Of a stretch of 64,000 nt of DNA, positions 34,376 through 46,059 are shown piece by piece. The stretch comes from Blastobasis lacticolella (lineage: Eukaryota > Arthropoda > Insecta > Lepidoptera > Blastobasidae): NCBI GenBank assembly GCA_905147135.1, contig LR990050.1, positions 4,724,501 to 4,788,500 of the forward strand, read 5' to 3'. A program made the position numbers and the translations under genes. The notes under the pieces are model-generated. The model saw nothing but the letters and a program-made list of their open reading frames with translations, did no database searches and had not been told where the DNA came from. Each line of letters starts with the position of its first letter. Positions within the stretch are counted from its first letter, which is position 1.

Positions 34376-34910
34376 TGTTTTAGTATCAACACGACCTGGA
34401 TTAGGATATAGATAGCTTATTGTCAGAGTTGAGAGTTCAGACGAGGCGAGTAATACATTAAGAAAGTAATACACTTCGTAACATTGTGTCACAAGGAGAT
34501 GTTATAAAGTAAAATGTGGCTGTAACATCTACAGACATAATAAACAGCGAAAGTGATCCTAACCGCAGAGTGCTGAACGCAGGTTTCCAATTTGCATGTG
34601 AATCGCTTATTATGAGTACCTACAAAGAAATGAGTTTGAGTTACGGCGACGTCGCCGTATACGCATACTGCGTGAAGTATCTACAAAAAATGTTGAATGA
34701 AAAAATATTAATTTCGTTTATGTTTACGTTATAAGTAGGTAGTAAGGTACTGGGTGCTATACGTACCTATAAGTTTCATAATATAATGAGTTTTCTCAAA
34801 AATATTAACTTACTCATGATGTTTAACACTTTGTGTTGTCATTTCATGATGGAACTCCATTATTATAAATTAAATAACACACTCATGATATTTTAAACTA
34901 TTGCGGTTAT
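34376..34910. other. Unassigned stretch
   Basis: No gene is recognised. A 72-codon frame at 34516-34734 has no motif. Confidence 0.35.
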
Positions 34911-34914
34911 TATC

Positions 34915-35034
34915 ATACATTTTAAAGGTGTCAGTCATCCCGTGACCATGATGCATGCAACTGCGTCGAAATATCGGGCTACTCGTAAACAAAGGTACAC
35001 TGAAGGAAACCCGGAACATACCTTTAAAATGTAT
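34915..35034. repeat. 120-bp element with 15-bp perfect inverted ends
   Basis: ATACATTTTAAAGGT (34915-34929) and its exact reverse complement (35020-35034) flank a segment with TCATCCCGTGACCATGATGC and GCGTCGAAATATCGGG. The CGTCGAAATATCGGG block is familiar to me from arthropod interspersed repeats, but I cannot name the family. It is probably a short non-autonomous element. Confidence 0.6.
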
Positions 35035-35414
35035 TACTTTTCAGTCTAGATACTAATGCAACACACCTACAAAGATATTCTGTTAAAGTAGCTGCACACT
35101 CTCACGTTAGGTACTAGTGCAACATACCCACATATAAAATAGATCGCAGAAGTTACTAATTAAGACCGAAACTTCTGTCCCTGATGAGTATGACGCAAAT
35201 ATCCAACTGTAGCAAATTGCAGAGTTCCGTACACAGCGCTAATGGACCCCGTTCCCCGCGGCACCGGCTAATGGACGCGTCCAATGGACGGAACCCTGAA
35301 ATTGTCTTCCTAGGTTTACATTGAAAACACAATTTGTATTAATTTTTTTTTGTTTTATAAAATGAAAGTTATTTATATACCTATACACATAATTTCCCTT
35401 TTACTTTACTAGAA

Positions 35415-35532
35415 TTTTTTTAAATTATACGGCAGACAAACAGACAAGCCCGCTTGAGCCATCTGATGGAAAGTAGTTACCGCCGCCTATGGACATCAGC
35501 AACACCAGGGGCGCTACTAATTCGCTGCCCGC
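35415..35532 (+). repeat. Dispersed repeat family A copy
   Basis: TATACGGCAGACAAACAGAC, AAGCCCGCTTGAGCCATCTG, ATGGAAAGTAGTTACCGCCG, CCTATGGACATCAGCAACAC and CAGGGGCGCTAC match the family A core. The 77-codon frame on its minus strand (35425-35658) is a by-product. Confidence 0.75.
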
Positions 35533-35534
35533 TT

Positions 35535-37155
35535 CTAAAGAGACATCTTGAATGATCCCAGCCATTAGCGTAGGGCTATTATCCAGGGGGGGCCTGACCC
35601 CTGAGGTGGCCGATGAAGCCGAGTCAATCAAGTGAGCACCCCATCCTGGGGTGGGCACCAGACTATTCTGGGGTGGGCACGGCCCCCCTTCCTACGCCTA
35701 TGATCCCAGCGATTGCGCAGATTCCGATAAAAATACCGTTAAGTCTAATAGGTCTCCATTGAGGTCTAAGTGTGTGTTATTGTGCGGTTTTGAGTTGTGT
35801 CATGCGAACAAACAACCACAATGTTATTGTTATTTTGCAACAAGTGAGTTAATAAAATTGTTCATTGCCATGAACAACAATGAAGCAATACCTTACAAAA
35901 AATTAAAAGCTCAGATAGAAACCCGAAGACAAAAAGTTAAGTTAAGGTGACAAGGAACAAGAAATCGTTTTTTAACGGACCTCTTAGTATTGCAAAAATT
36001 GTGCAAAAAATGTATTCGTCAGGCCAGCTATAATTTGGGACGACATGCTTCTGTCGCTATAGGTAAATAGACAACATAATAGCTCTTTTACACTTGCAGC
36101 ACTTTTTTCTAATCTGTGCCTGCCAATATCATTATCATTTTGGTGTCATGCCCTGGCTGTGGCTATAGCGCTATTCCTATTCCTTGGGGACCCTGAGACT
36201 AGTTGAAGAATATCGGGCCCTGTCACAGTATAGCATATTATTGTATTGTAATAATTTGACATCGGATACTTGACTTACGAGCTCAGAGGGGCTCCTGTTA
36301 CAGAGTATATTTTGAGGTATAATAAATAAAAACATAGTCTATTTAATTACGTGCTCGATAAAATAAATGCGACCCCGCTGCTCCAGTAAAACATGTTATG
36401 ATATGGCATAAGGAAGCGCCGCTGGCATGTTAGTCGATTTATCGATTTACTAAAAACGTAATGGCTTTCGGCAAATGCAAGATGGCGGCTTTGACAGATA
36501 TCAATAAAGTTGCCAAGGTCACCCGGCCTAGGGGCGACGCAAACACGGTTATTGGTAAATGGTAGGACACAATCTGAGATTGTCAGCATTAAGCAATAAA
36601 AAAAAAAGATTTCACTACTTGAATATACACCACACAATACATCATTACTACTATTTCGCACTGAAGTAGACCGTAATTTTAATATCAGGTGGTCGAATTG
36701 CATGTGTTTATTCTCAGACCGAGCTAACAATGTAGCGGAAGCTAATAAAGTATATCGCCAACGTCTCGTATCTCTTAATCAATCAATCAACGTGTCAATG
36801 AGATAGTTCTCAAGCGTTGTGAACTAATAATCATTGCGTACAGTCATTCAACGAATTAAAATTTGTCTGACATGTCTATTTGGTAAACAAACAATACTCT
36901 ATCAAAATCACGACCTGCCATATCATTCACATTATGTACACTGTGTGTAGATGTCTTGTATATAAAAAACGTGAATTACATAGAATGTGAATTTCAACGA
37001 TTACTGCGGCAAATTATTCATTTAAATAAATAATTTAACTTAAAATATTAATTTTACCATCACTTCATAGCATAGGAGCCCATAAATTGTCTTTGGTCGC
37101 CATTACGCCATATTTGTTTACAAAAGAAGACAAGTCCCACTTCAAACCTGACTAG
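35535..37155. other. Long stretch without recognisable gene
   Basis: Two frames of about 100 codons or more occur: 35651-35950 (+, 99 codons, Lys-rich C-terminal end) and 36347-36730 (-, 127 codons). Neither shows a domain that I recognise. A direct near-repeat GGGGTGGGCAC (35649 and 35670) precedes the first. I do not call either a gene. Confidence 0.4.
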
Positions 37156-37159
37156 GAAT

Positions 37160-37260
37160 AAATGAGGTGCCGCCATATTGCAAAATTACTAACAACTCAT
37201 TCAAACTGGCAACAGTAAGTAACCGCTACAGCACTTCCCTCTTGACACTCACCTATATTC
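37160..37260 (+). repeat. Dispersed repeat family F, copy 2
   Basis: GAGGTGCCGCCATATTGCAA, then AACTGGCAACAGTAAGTAAC and a GCTACAGCACTTCCCTCTTG block correspond to 13480-13592 in the same order. Confidence 0.6.
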
Positions 37261-37261
37261 A

Positions 37262-39065
37262 CACAGATATTCCTAGCCAGACTAGTACATATTATCATAC
37301 GGTCAGATGGTCAGCTAATTTGTTGAATGCTTGTACCTACAGACAACGAGTACATAGGTACCTATCTACACAAATCGAAAAGAGAACTAGACAAACATGT
37401 TTCGGAGCCAACCCAATTCCCGGCGAATAATGAATCGCCGTTTCTCTTTCGAAACCGTGACAACGTTGATTGATCCAAACGGTACGTGGATGTAGAAAAA
37501 AAAGTTTTCGTAAACGTACTTAATCGAATCTCAATGTCAGTAGAAATGACTTCATTCGCGCGGCCTGGGTACGCAGCGGAGTATGTAATCTCTAAATGAA
37601 CTGGAAAAGTTTCTTAATTCTGTGTACATTGTGAATTTGTTGCTCTATGCCCTCCTAGCTGATTTAGATTTAACAGTACTAACGAAATGAATGAATGAAG
37701 CCCACGCCGTGTTCTGAAGTGAAGTCGTTCGTGAGACATATTTGGTTTTTTTACCGAAAATGAGGGCGCTAATATCACATATCCACTAATGCGATGTCAA
37801 TCGCGTATTTTTTACATAAAAAAAAAACAGTTCTTCCATCTGTCACCACGACACTCTTTTTTGCCAAGCTGTGGTGGTCTGGGCGGTTTGCAGTTCGTCA
37901 TACTATTTAAATGACTATTTCTATTCTTTATATTTTTATAAACCTACAACTATCATCGCAAAATGAGAAACACAATGAGTTTCCATTATGAATGTGGGAC
38001 GTTTTTTGCATAAGTAAAACATCTAAGTGAAGGCACGAACGGTATGGCCACAGGCGGGTGAAGATTAAGTCATACCTGTCACTAGAGACTCACCTTTGAC
38101 CCCAAGATTATATGATGCAAATATTTATGTGATCTTAGTAAATCATCTATCATGCAGCATTTCATGTGATGATGAAATTAGTATTGTGTGTATGTAATAT
38201 AACAATTGTAGTGTTAAGTGATTGTCATTACAACGTCACTCTACCGTGTCGTGTCATTAATAATTTGAACCTATTTTATTGAGAGCAATCTCAAACTCGG
38301 CAAACTCATTTAACACACGACCTAGACCCGGGCGACAAACAATTCAGAATGGAGGCGAAAAGAAACAACACAATTAATATTTTACCCTGTCTTTTTGAAA
38401 CAGTGCAATGACAAACGACCAAGTCATGAAGTTGAAAAGAGATGAAGAACTCGTGGTAGCACTGTGTAGTACTCTTGACTTTTGACAAGGTCGCTGTAAG
38501 TGACGCAACAACGGTGGTGAGACGGCAAATTGCTACTCATTATCATTGTTACAAGGTTGAATAAGAAACTGACAACTGACAAGTGTAACTACTGTGCTTG
38601 AGTGATAGGGTTGCCTCAGGGAAGCATTTTGGGACCTTAACCTAAAGTGTAGATTATGAGCACTATGATGTGCTGATGCTCAAGAAATATAGGTATTAAG
38701 TGTATGAACTAAATAAACGCTCACGCATAGTTCCAGATAGTATCCCCGTCACGAGTGATTATATAAACTCTTATACAAAAAGTCTTGAACTTGTTTTTGA
38801 TAGGGAATCGAACTCAGGGTGAATTCATAATTGACCGATACATGTTACCAAACTGGGCAATACAGGTCGCCGTAGCATTATGGTAGAAATATGTGATAAA
38901 TGAAAAAGGATGTCATTTTTCACAATTGCTTTTGTTTGATGGTCTTTTTTTAACGTATGCATGTTAGGTTTTATTACAACCCTATTATATGTAATGGGTT
39001 TCTTCATGCTCATAATTATTATAACCTAGGTTAAGATCATCATTTGTATTTGTACCCATTGACTT
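37262..39065. other. Long stretch without recognisable gene
   Basis: This 1.8 kb contains no open frame above 62 codons apart from the 87-codon frame at 37167-37430, which starts inside the family F repeat. No exon or further named repeat is recognised. Confidence 0.4.
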
Positions 39066-39069
39066 ATTT

Positions 39070-39285
39070 ACCACATCTATACTAATACTTAAAGAGGAAA
39101 AGTTTTTGAGTTTTTGAGTTTATATGTGTTGCGTGGGTAATCTTCGAAACTAATGAACAGACTTTGAAAAATCGTTCATTAATAGGAAGCTATTTCGAGG
39201 TTTCTTTTTATCCCGTGGTATAGTTCAATGTCCACACAGATCCTAACTGCGCGCGGGTGCAAAACCGCGGGAACTGCTAGTTTTA
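39070..39285 (+). repeat. LINE-tail repeat (CTATACTAATACTTAAAGAGG type)
   Basis: CATCTATACTAATACTTAAA begins the segment. Then come TTTTTGAGTTTTTGAGTTTA, TTCGAAACTAATGAACAG, AATAGGAAGCTATTTCGAGG, CTTTTTATCCCGTGGTATAG and a CGCGCGGGTGCAAAACCGCG end with CTAGT. It is related in layout to 63060-63258 and is a typical lepidopteran LINE untranslated end. Confidence 0.65.
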
Positions 39286-39295
39286 TATAAATTAC

Positions 39296-39465
39296 TAACA
39301 GGCCCGCCGGGACTTCATTCCTCTTGAATAACTCTATCTATTGTTGAGAACCGCATTAAAATCCGTTGTGTAGTTTAAAAGATCTAAGCGTACATACATA
39401 CATACATATATACAGAGGGGCAGACGGCAAAAAGCAACTTTGTTTTATACTATGTATGGATAAAG
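39296..39465 (-). repeat. LINE-tail repeat, family E, reversed copy
   Basis: TTCCTCTTGAATAACTCTAT, CTATTGTTGAGAACCGCATT, AAAATCCGTTGTGTAGTTTA, AAGATCTAAGCGTACATACA and a TTTGTTTTATACTATGTATG end are the reverse of 48598-48832. They match 40650-40818 in the same orientation. Confidence 0.75.
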
Positions 39466-39469
39466 TAAC

Positions 39470-40645
39470 TTGAACATTGCAAGTCATTGAACGATCTACA
39501 AAAATGGCGTGTTTCTTCCAATTATGTACTTGCCTAACATTTTGGTCAATTCATAAAACAATTTTGTTGTCGTAATCTTCCCACGAATTTAAAAATTTTC
39601 CGGTTTTCACTTCAATAGCATCCGTTGATTCAAACTGAGACAAAATCGCTGCAAAACCACCTTGAAATGGCGTGTAAGCCTCGACTATTAATCCAATTCG
39701 CGGATTTATTGAAAAAGCTTTGTACATTTAATCAAATATTCAAATAGACTTGCAGTTGCTGTAAATTGCGTTTGACGTTTCCTTAATTAGAATTTAGGTA
39801 CTTTGGCGATTGTCGGAGTTAATTTAAAATACTTGTTCTACTTTAAGTTACGGGAGATTATGCCATATCAAACAACAATAAAGCTCCATATTAGTTTAAT
39901 TGCGCTCTATATTTTTGTCTCTACCGCACTCTACCGATGTGAACAGAAGATAATAGAGTCGGGACTTAATAGAGTTATTCGAAAGTGTGTAATGGCTGTT
40001 ATTACAATACAAATTGTAGGTCACTTGCACTCATACAATACAAATAATAAGCTGTTGTAATGAGTAGTAACCTTTCCATAGTAATAGGTATACAAAGAGA
40101 CGTAATACTTGTGATAATAAACAGCTTAATCGAGATATCTCTATTATGTAAGCAGGTGTTCTAACGTTACAAGTAACTGTTACAAATACCTGTTACGTTA
40201 TGCAAACTAGTATCTTTGATGGGACGCAGGGCGCGCGGACGGCCTATAGCCTCTGGTCGTGATTGTCGATTCGGCGGTCATTTTTTGTGAATGAGTGTTT
40301 CCTGTTATTAGTAAGAAAGTGGTTCAAGGTATTGGGTTAAGAGTAGTAAGTTTTTATGTGTAATGGTTTACTTGGTTCGAATAATTGTTATAAAAGGTTA
40401 AAAGTCTCAGTAGATTGGTTGTCGAATTTGACATTTTGTGTTTCTACTCAAAGTATGTAAATTAAATATGCTTACAGTAACTGTATTTCGTAAAAGGCAA
40501 ATGGACAAAGAGTGAGGACCTTTCAACAATTTTAAAACTCTTAGGATAGGTTTCCGGGTGCCTACTGTTCATTATATGGCAGCAAAGTCGAAATCGCGCG
40601 CAAACTTGGTGTTTACACTCTTATATAAAACTAGGAGGCCAGCAG
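39470..40645. other. Unassigned stretch between two family E copies
   Basis: An 85-codon frame (39803-40060, +) has no motif. No gene is recognised. Confidence 0.35.
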
Positions 40646-40649
40646 CGAC

Positions 40650-40818
40650 TTCGTTCGCTTGTTGTCCTACCCTATAAACCTTCCTCTTGAATCACTCTAT
40701 CTATTGTTGAAAACCGCATTAAAATCCGTCCGTTGCGTAATTTATAAGATCCAAGCGAAATACATGCATACAGAGGGAAAGACGGCGTTAAGCGAAATTG
40801 TTTTATACTATGTGTAGA
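40650..40818 (-). repeat. LINE-tail repeat, family E, reversed copy
   Basis: GCGACTTCGTTCGCTTGTTG, CTACCCTATAAACCTTCC, TCTTGAATCACTCTATCTAT, TGTTGAAAACCGCATTAAAA, TCCGTCCGTTGCGTAATTTA and GAAATTGTTTTATACTATG follow the same order and strand as 39296-39465, about 1.35 kb upstream. Two same-orientation copies close together could reflect two insertions or one duplication. Confidence 0.75.
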
Positions 40819-40819
40819 T

Positions 40820-41485
40820 ACTGAAAACATGGAGGTAAGTTTTATTTCTCAACAATAAAAACGCACTCCGATACACGCTATACTTATACAGCTGTACTTT
40901 ATGATGTCTAAATAAGGGTTACAATTCAGTGGCAAACTTGGAAATGTAAGCACGCCGTCTTAACGAAAGTGGCACGTGCGATACTTGCGCAAGCGTCCCC
41001 GTGATTCAGATCGCCGCGCCAGCTGCGCGAACGCATGGGAACCGCTGCGGTACAGTCACTGACGGAAGTAACAATATAAACCTTTACCCTTTTACTACTA
41101 ATCTCTTCCAAACCTTTGAGGTTCCGGTTACTCAAAGCACTGAACGAAGTTGCTCATAGATACTATTTTTGTTCTTTTATTCTAAGCATACATTTTATTT
41201 TAATGTTGTTCATTAGGGATCAAGAGACGCTACTTATGAGAAATAATAATATTCAGTTCTAACTACCATCTTCAGTTTAGGGGTTAGAGAGTACGCCCAA
41301 TTGTGGTGGGGAGTGTATTTCTGAGCTGACTGGTTGCTGAGCTTGGTTGCCTTGCGGTGAGGGAGGAGATGGCAGGTTACCTTCAACCTCATAAGGCAGG
41401 TTTCGGGACTGCGCTTGATTGTGAGGTCTGTGAAGGACTGTGATTGTGAAGGAGATTTGTAATGGATATGGGAGTGTAGTAGTTA
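40820..41485. other. Unassigned stretch
   Basis: The frames at 40926-41135 and 41277-41510 (minus) have no motif. No gene is recognised. Confidence 0.35.
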
Positions 41486-41490
41486 AATTA

Positions 41491-41554
41491 GACATTCGAA
41501 ACACTTTCAATAATATGGAGACCTCTCCACATTATTGAAAGTTGTTCGAATGTC
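41491..41554. repeat. 64-bp imperfect hairpin
   Basis: The left arm GACATTCGAAACACTTTCAA plus TAATATGGAGA pairs with the right arm (TCTCCACATTATTGAAAGTT plus GTTCGAATGTC). There are about four mismatches in roughly 31 bases and a very short loop. The size and the few internal mismatches resemble a small foldback element more than a classic microRNA precursor, whose loop would be longer. Confidence 0.85.
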
Positions 41555-41559
41555 CTACT

Positions 41560-42540
41560 TAGGTATTATGTGTTGTAAATACTTAGTATTTAGTTTGTTT
41601 TTTGTTTGTTTTCTTATTTACCCTTGTCAATTAAATAATTCATCAAATATTAAATAGTATCTTCAGGTTCTAACTAAAAGCCATAAGAACTGGAACTGGA
41701 ACTGTTCCCCGGAAAACTATAGCCTTGGGGTCTTACAATTAACAGTGAAATGTACCTTCTGGGCAAGCATGCTACACCTTCGACCTCATCGTCGCTTCTC
41801 ATCAGGTTAGAGGAGGTCAAATTCAAGACTATTACGAAATTATATTTGCTTTATAAATTAAAATGAAAAGCTGTATCGTCGCTCATCAACGCAATACCCC
41901 TCTGTTTGCATCTGAAATGAAATAGAATTTCGAAAGCTAGGTATCCTTAAGGTCTGTATGTTTATTCATATTCGATCTCGTACCGTATGGGCAGCCCGCG
42001 AGCTGTTTGCCATGCATGGTATGCAAATCAGCGCGATGTTCGCGAGGTAGATTGAATCATTACGGGGACCTCGGGGCTGCATATGGACGGAGCCATGAAT
42101 AGGAAAGTGGGTCTTGATAGGTAGGGTTGGTGTATCAACTATATTGGGTCCTGTATTTTAGGTGCGATTGACTTTTGCAAAGTGAGAGAGGGTGGAAATG
42201 TTGGTTTTGTTGAAGTTTGATGAGTACAGCTATTTTAGTAGAGGCCGAGTGAAGAAGAGACGAGTGTTAAGTATGTGAAGGAAGTGAATGATGCGGAGTT
42301 GACGATAAATAACATTGAGTAATATTGTGCAGACTATACCTAGTGGGGTAAGGGCAGGGAGATGATATCGATTCGGAGCACCTTGACGGGCGCATGTAAT
42401 CGTGAGTAGGTTATGTTTGTTGTAGATTTGTTATTGGTAACGATTTTTTGAGTGTAGACAGCGGTTCGCAATCTTGAATAAACTCTTTTGTCAGGTGTTC
42501 TGATAAATATAAGCTGAGCTAAGTAAGTGACTGTCTGACA
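41560..42540. other. Unassigned stretch
   Basis: No gene or named repeat is recognised. 41830-41990 and 42130-42400 are moderately AT-rich with only short frames. Confidence 0.35.
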
Positions 42541-42629
42541 ACAACGATATGATACTCAGCCGAATTCGTGAAGGAAATTTGTACCTGTACACACGAAGCT
42601 GAACCTAAACGTTCCGAATTTCACCCACG

Positions 42630-42840
42630 AAGTGCCAATTCCCAGAGCACCGCGAATGTCTCTTTCGTGGTTTCCTAGTGTTGCTCTTTCCCCGCAATCT
42701 GCGCAGGATCTCGTCCCTAGATCGGTTGATCCGGCGCACGACCGCCGCGGCCGCGGGCTGCGCGCGCGCATCACGACAATGACCCCACCTGGCTTTGTCT
42801 GCGAGTGCTGGGTGCACTCGATTCTTGAGCACAGCGTCTA
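42630..42840. other. GC-rich island with open frames on both strands
   Basis: CGACCGCCGCGGCCGCGGGC (42739-42758) is the centre of a GC-rich island. Open frames of 71-75 codons exist on plus (42632-42847) and minus (42556-42774, 42605-42832), as expected where stop codons are rare. None has a recognisable motif. A regulatory or exon-proximal role is possible but unsupported. Confidence 0.4.
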
Positions 42841-42849
42841 TTCGTAATC

Positions 42850-43545
42850 TTAAGACACGATTTATTTAGTTTCAGTTCGAGATTACGTGGCGTAGCTTCG
42901 TCGAAAATTTAATACCCATTTGAAAGTTGGACTTATGTTTAGACCACGTAACTTACAAGCACAGATAAAAACTAAACGTTTAATTAAGATGCCAGAGTAA
43001 TTCGGTGAGAAAAATAAAGAAACTGTACCTATGCGGAACTAATTCGTGTCAGGTTACGTACCGTAATTTGTATAAAATCCGTACGCAGAGTACAACAAGA
43101 GGTAATTATTTTCTGTTCATAATTTTTTCCCCACAGAGCGTGACCAAAGAAACGCGTATCTAACATTGTAAAGCGCTTTGTTATTTTATTTAATTGGACA
43201 AAACGCCACAATGGCGGATCACGGCGCAGATTTCCGTTTGTCCAACAATTAAATGGTTTAAATACTGCGAGAAAAAAAAATCGTCTTAATTGTTCTGTGT
43301 GCGTGGCAATCGGTTCTCTCCGGCCGTTTACATCGCGAAAGGGGGTTAAGTTCATTTCTCTCCATTAATTTGTTCGTCAAGGGCATTCGAACTGCGTTTC
43401 GAGTATTTGCCATGAACAGTCCGGCCAGAGCAGGATGAGCTTGAGGGTTAAGCTTAGTCGAAATCTGGTGTACAGTACAGGAGCAGAAGTGCGATTATGT
43501 ACCGTAATATTACCACTGCGAGACAATTTTTCTTTGCAGCTAGAG
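42850..43545. other. Unassigned stretch
   Basis: A 108-codon frame (43029-43355, -) and a 77-codon frame (43377-43610, -) have no domain that I recognise; the second runs into a family A repeat. I do not call them genes. Confidence 0.35.
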
Positions 43546-43551
43546 TAACAT

Positions 43552-43672
43552 TTTTTTATACCACTAAGGTGGCAAATAAGCTTACGGCCTGCCTGATGGA
43601 AGGCAGTCACCGCAGCCTATAGAAGTTTGCAATACCAGGGGCATCACCCACGCGTTGCCGAGTCCGTAAAAC
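43552..43672 (+). repeat. Dispersed repeat family A, longest typical copy
   Basis: TTTTTTTATACCACTAAGGT, GGCAAATAAGCTTACGGCCT, GCCTGATGGAAGGCAGTCAC, CGCAGCCTATAGAAGTTTGC, AATACCAGGGGCATCACCCA and CGCGTTGCCGAGTCCGTAAA make the most complete family A unit in the window. It can serve as the reference for the other copies. Confidence 0.8.
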
Positions 43673-43863
43673 ATACAGCTATTTAGTCTATCTTTAGCCA
43701 AAAGTAGTTTGATAGAAGAAGAGAAGAAGAGTTCGTCGTTTAACCCCAGTAATACTTTTTACATACTAAATAAAAAAATTCTTGACCGCTATAAAAACTT
43801 TGCAACAACAGCAAAGGAAAAGGATTCTTAAAGGTGGTCATGTTCTTATGCTCTTGCGATGTA

Positions 43864-43890
43864 CATGTGCAGCATCTACTGCTGCACATG
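43864..43890. repeat. 11-bp-arm hairpin
   Basis: CATGTGCAGCA and TGCTGCACATG pair perfectly around a TCTAC loop. This is short enough to occur by chance in 64 kb, but the stem is GC-rich and exact. Confidence 0.7.
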
Positions 43891-44454
43891 CTTGTTGATG
43901 TCAACTGTTAATGGGCTCTTAACGATCAAACGAATTACGATCATCGTCTTAATAACCTCTCCTCCCGCCTCTCCGCACGCCTTCCACCGATCGACGTTGG
44001 CTCCTTACATCCATTGGGTCCCTACGACTTCTACAAGGTCGTCCATCCATCTCGTAAGGCCGCTGCGATTCGAACGTCACGCACGAGTCGCACGTCAATC
44101 CCGGCTTTCTTTGCTTGTATGACATGGTAATGAGATAACAACGTTACTTATTCCATCCGATTACTAAGAACAGCGCTTTAACTGTAAAACTAGCAATAAA
44201 CTGCCTACAGTTTAAAAGAAAGCAGGGCAAAGTTTAACTACAAAAGTTTTACTAAAGCTTACAGTTAGCATTATCAGATTTAACATAAAGCAGCAGTTTG
44301 GATTTGCACTTCACTTGCGTGTAGTTAGCGAGGTGCTGAGTGGTAAGAGGAAGTTATTTTTGGCCTGATTTAGTGTTTTCTGTTAAGGGCTTTTGCTTTT
44401 ATTGCAAAATTATATGTACCTATAAATTTAACACTTAGTTGCTAATATTCATCA

Positions 44455-44717
44455 TAACTTTGGCGTTAATGTCCTTGTTGTGCTTTCACGCACGATGGCT
44501 GTTGTGGTCGCGCGCACGCGGGCCCGGGGTCAGCCTTGATCTTCATTCAGGATTTGGCAGATCAGGTAATTACAGTGACCCTGCTACCAGGGGAACCTGA
44601 TCAGATTGGATCATGGTTACTCATTCAGACGCTTGGTACATGGTCGCAGTGGGATTAGAACCCGGTACCTCTCGCTTGCGAGTCGTATACCATTACCATT
44701 CGGCCACCGACGCTCAA
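44455..44717 (-). repeat. tRNA-derived SINE (family D), unamplified copy
   Basis: Read on the minus strand it starts GAGCGTCGGTGGCCGAATGG (A-box region), continues CGACTCGCAAGCGAGAGGTA and has a good B box in CGGGTTCTAATCCCAC. The body follows as GTAACCATGATCCAATCTG, TCAGGTTCCCCTGGTAGCAG, CTGATCTGCCAAATCCTGAA and an ATTAACGCCA block. The same body is at 56801-57175. Compared with that copy, this one lacks about 100 bases between the tRNA-like head and the GTAACCATG block. The A-box segment is single, which is why it serves as the reference for the minisatellite. Confidence 0.85.
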
Positions 44718-44724
44718 CATTGTT

Positions 44725-45535
44725 ACTAATATTAAAAGTGCAAAAGCTTATGTCTGTTTTATTGTTATATTTCAGAGATACACCGAATCTAGTTACCTTG
44801 TAGCTGTAACTAGGAAATTTACTATAGGTACCTTGTACACCTACCGCGGCTATAGTAGGTAGGCCTCACACTAAATTGCCACACAATATAGCTTAACCAA
44901 CATATGTATTAATGACTAATTCCGTCGGTTCCAATTAAGTTGAACAGTGGCAACTCAATTACTCCATATCAAGGTCCCCCTCTTAATAAGGCGGCGGTGT
45001 GGGCGTATGGTCAGATACAAGTATTTCAAATGTAAGGTATTATCTATGTTACAATGTCTTTTTATTCTTTTTGAAACACCTCTGAGTCTATTATAAAATT
45101 GTATAAAAGTTGTTTCTGTACATTGAAGATATTTCAGAAGAAATAGTCGGGGTAGGATTCTGAGACGTAACTAAGTCAAAACTTGGAGGAAAACACAAAA
45201 ATTGGGTACAAAATGTAGCTTGAATAAATCCAGAGAAAGTACCGCTTTTGATTGACTGTAGAGTAATAAAAAATTTGTACGTAGGTACGTATTTAGGTCC
45301 CTTTGGAATTCACATAATTTTCCAACTTATTGGATTGCATTAAAACACATACCTAATTAAAAATTTTGAACCAAATAACTGAGTTTTTGATGACAATCAC
45401 GGCGCCATATGCATTATTAAAGTATTGGTACGTTCTACATTTTATATTGTATTGTATGGATAAATACCGGCAATTATATAGCGATATTCCGATAAGTTAG
45501 TGCTCATTAACTACTTTATTGGTGAATTTTGGCAG
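44725..45535. other. Unassigned AT-rich stretch
   Basis: No gene or named repeat is recognised between the SINE and the LINE remnant. Confidence 0.35.
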
Positions 45536-45720
45536 TAGGCCAGTGGAGTGACCCAAAACTGGTCGGAACCGGTTTCGCAGCCACGGAACGAAGGTTGAAG
45601 CCATGTACTTATATTTTAACTACAGGCAGCGCTTCGTGAGTCTCCAACAGATTAAAGAATTTTGTAAGCGACATGTTCAAAAATGTAAACAAACGCTTTT
45701 AACAAGTAGCGAGAGTACAA

Positions 45721-46059
45721 GTGTGTGTAAAGAGTTATGTTCGTAGTTGTAATAACAGAGATACCAAGATTATGAATATAAAACAGCTATACTCCTACAA
45801 TACTTGCATCCTAATACGCAAAATACTTAATGGAACGATACATACACCAATTTTACTCAAACAAATAAATAACACGTCTAAACGCTCCTCACGACGTGCG
45901 AGTTACATCGTATTACCGAAGGTGCGAACTAACTACGGCAAGCAAATGCTTACCTACGAAGGAGCACAACTTTACAATAGCCTACCTTCAAATATAAAAA
46001 GTATAGTCTCATTAGGCATATTTAAGAAAAAACTAGCAAATTATTTGCTAAATACTTAA
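45721..46059 (+). pseudogene. CR1/Daphne-like LINE reverse-transcriptase C-terminus (5'-truncated)
   Basis: This open frame of about 112 codons encodes the C-terminal tail of a non-LTR retrotransposon reverse transcriptase. The landmarks in order are NIKQLYSYNTCILIRKIL, a Ser/Arg-rich segment (SKRSSRRAS), LTYEGAQLYNSLPSNIKS and FKKKLANYLLNT before the TAA stop. The EGAQLYNSLP...FKKKL...LL pattern is what I associate with the CR1, Crack and Daphne group. The frame opens just after a TAA at 45700-45702. No RT palm motifs are found upstream, so the copy is a truncated remnant. The nominal first codon is GTG, and no real start is implied. The 3' UTR follows directly. Confidence 0.82.

Noticed and set aside
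36347..36730. 127-codon minus-strand open frame as a gene
   Set aside because: No domain, signal or membrane pattern that I recognise, and no context supports it.
42556..42847. Three overlapping frames at the GC-rich island as a small gene
   Set aside because: Frames on both strands with no motif; explained by lack of stop codons in GC-rich sequence.
44640..44717. tRNA gene of Leu/Ser type on the minus strand
   Set aside because: It is the head of the family D SINE; the same head and body are found at 56801-57175.
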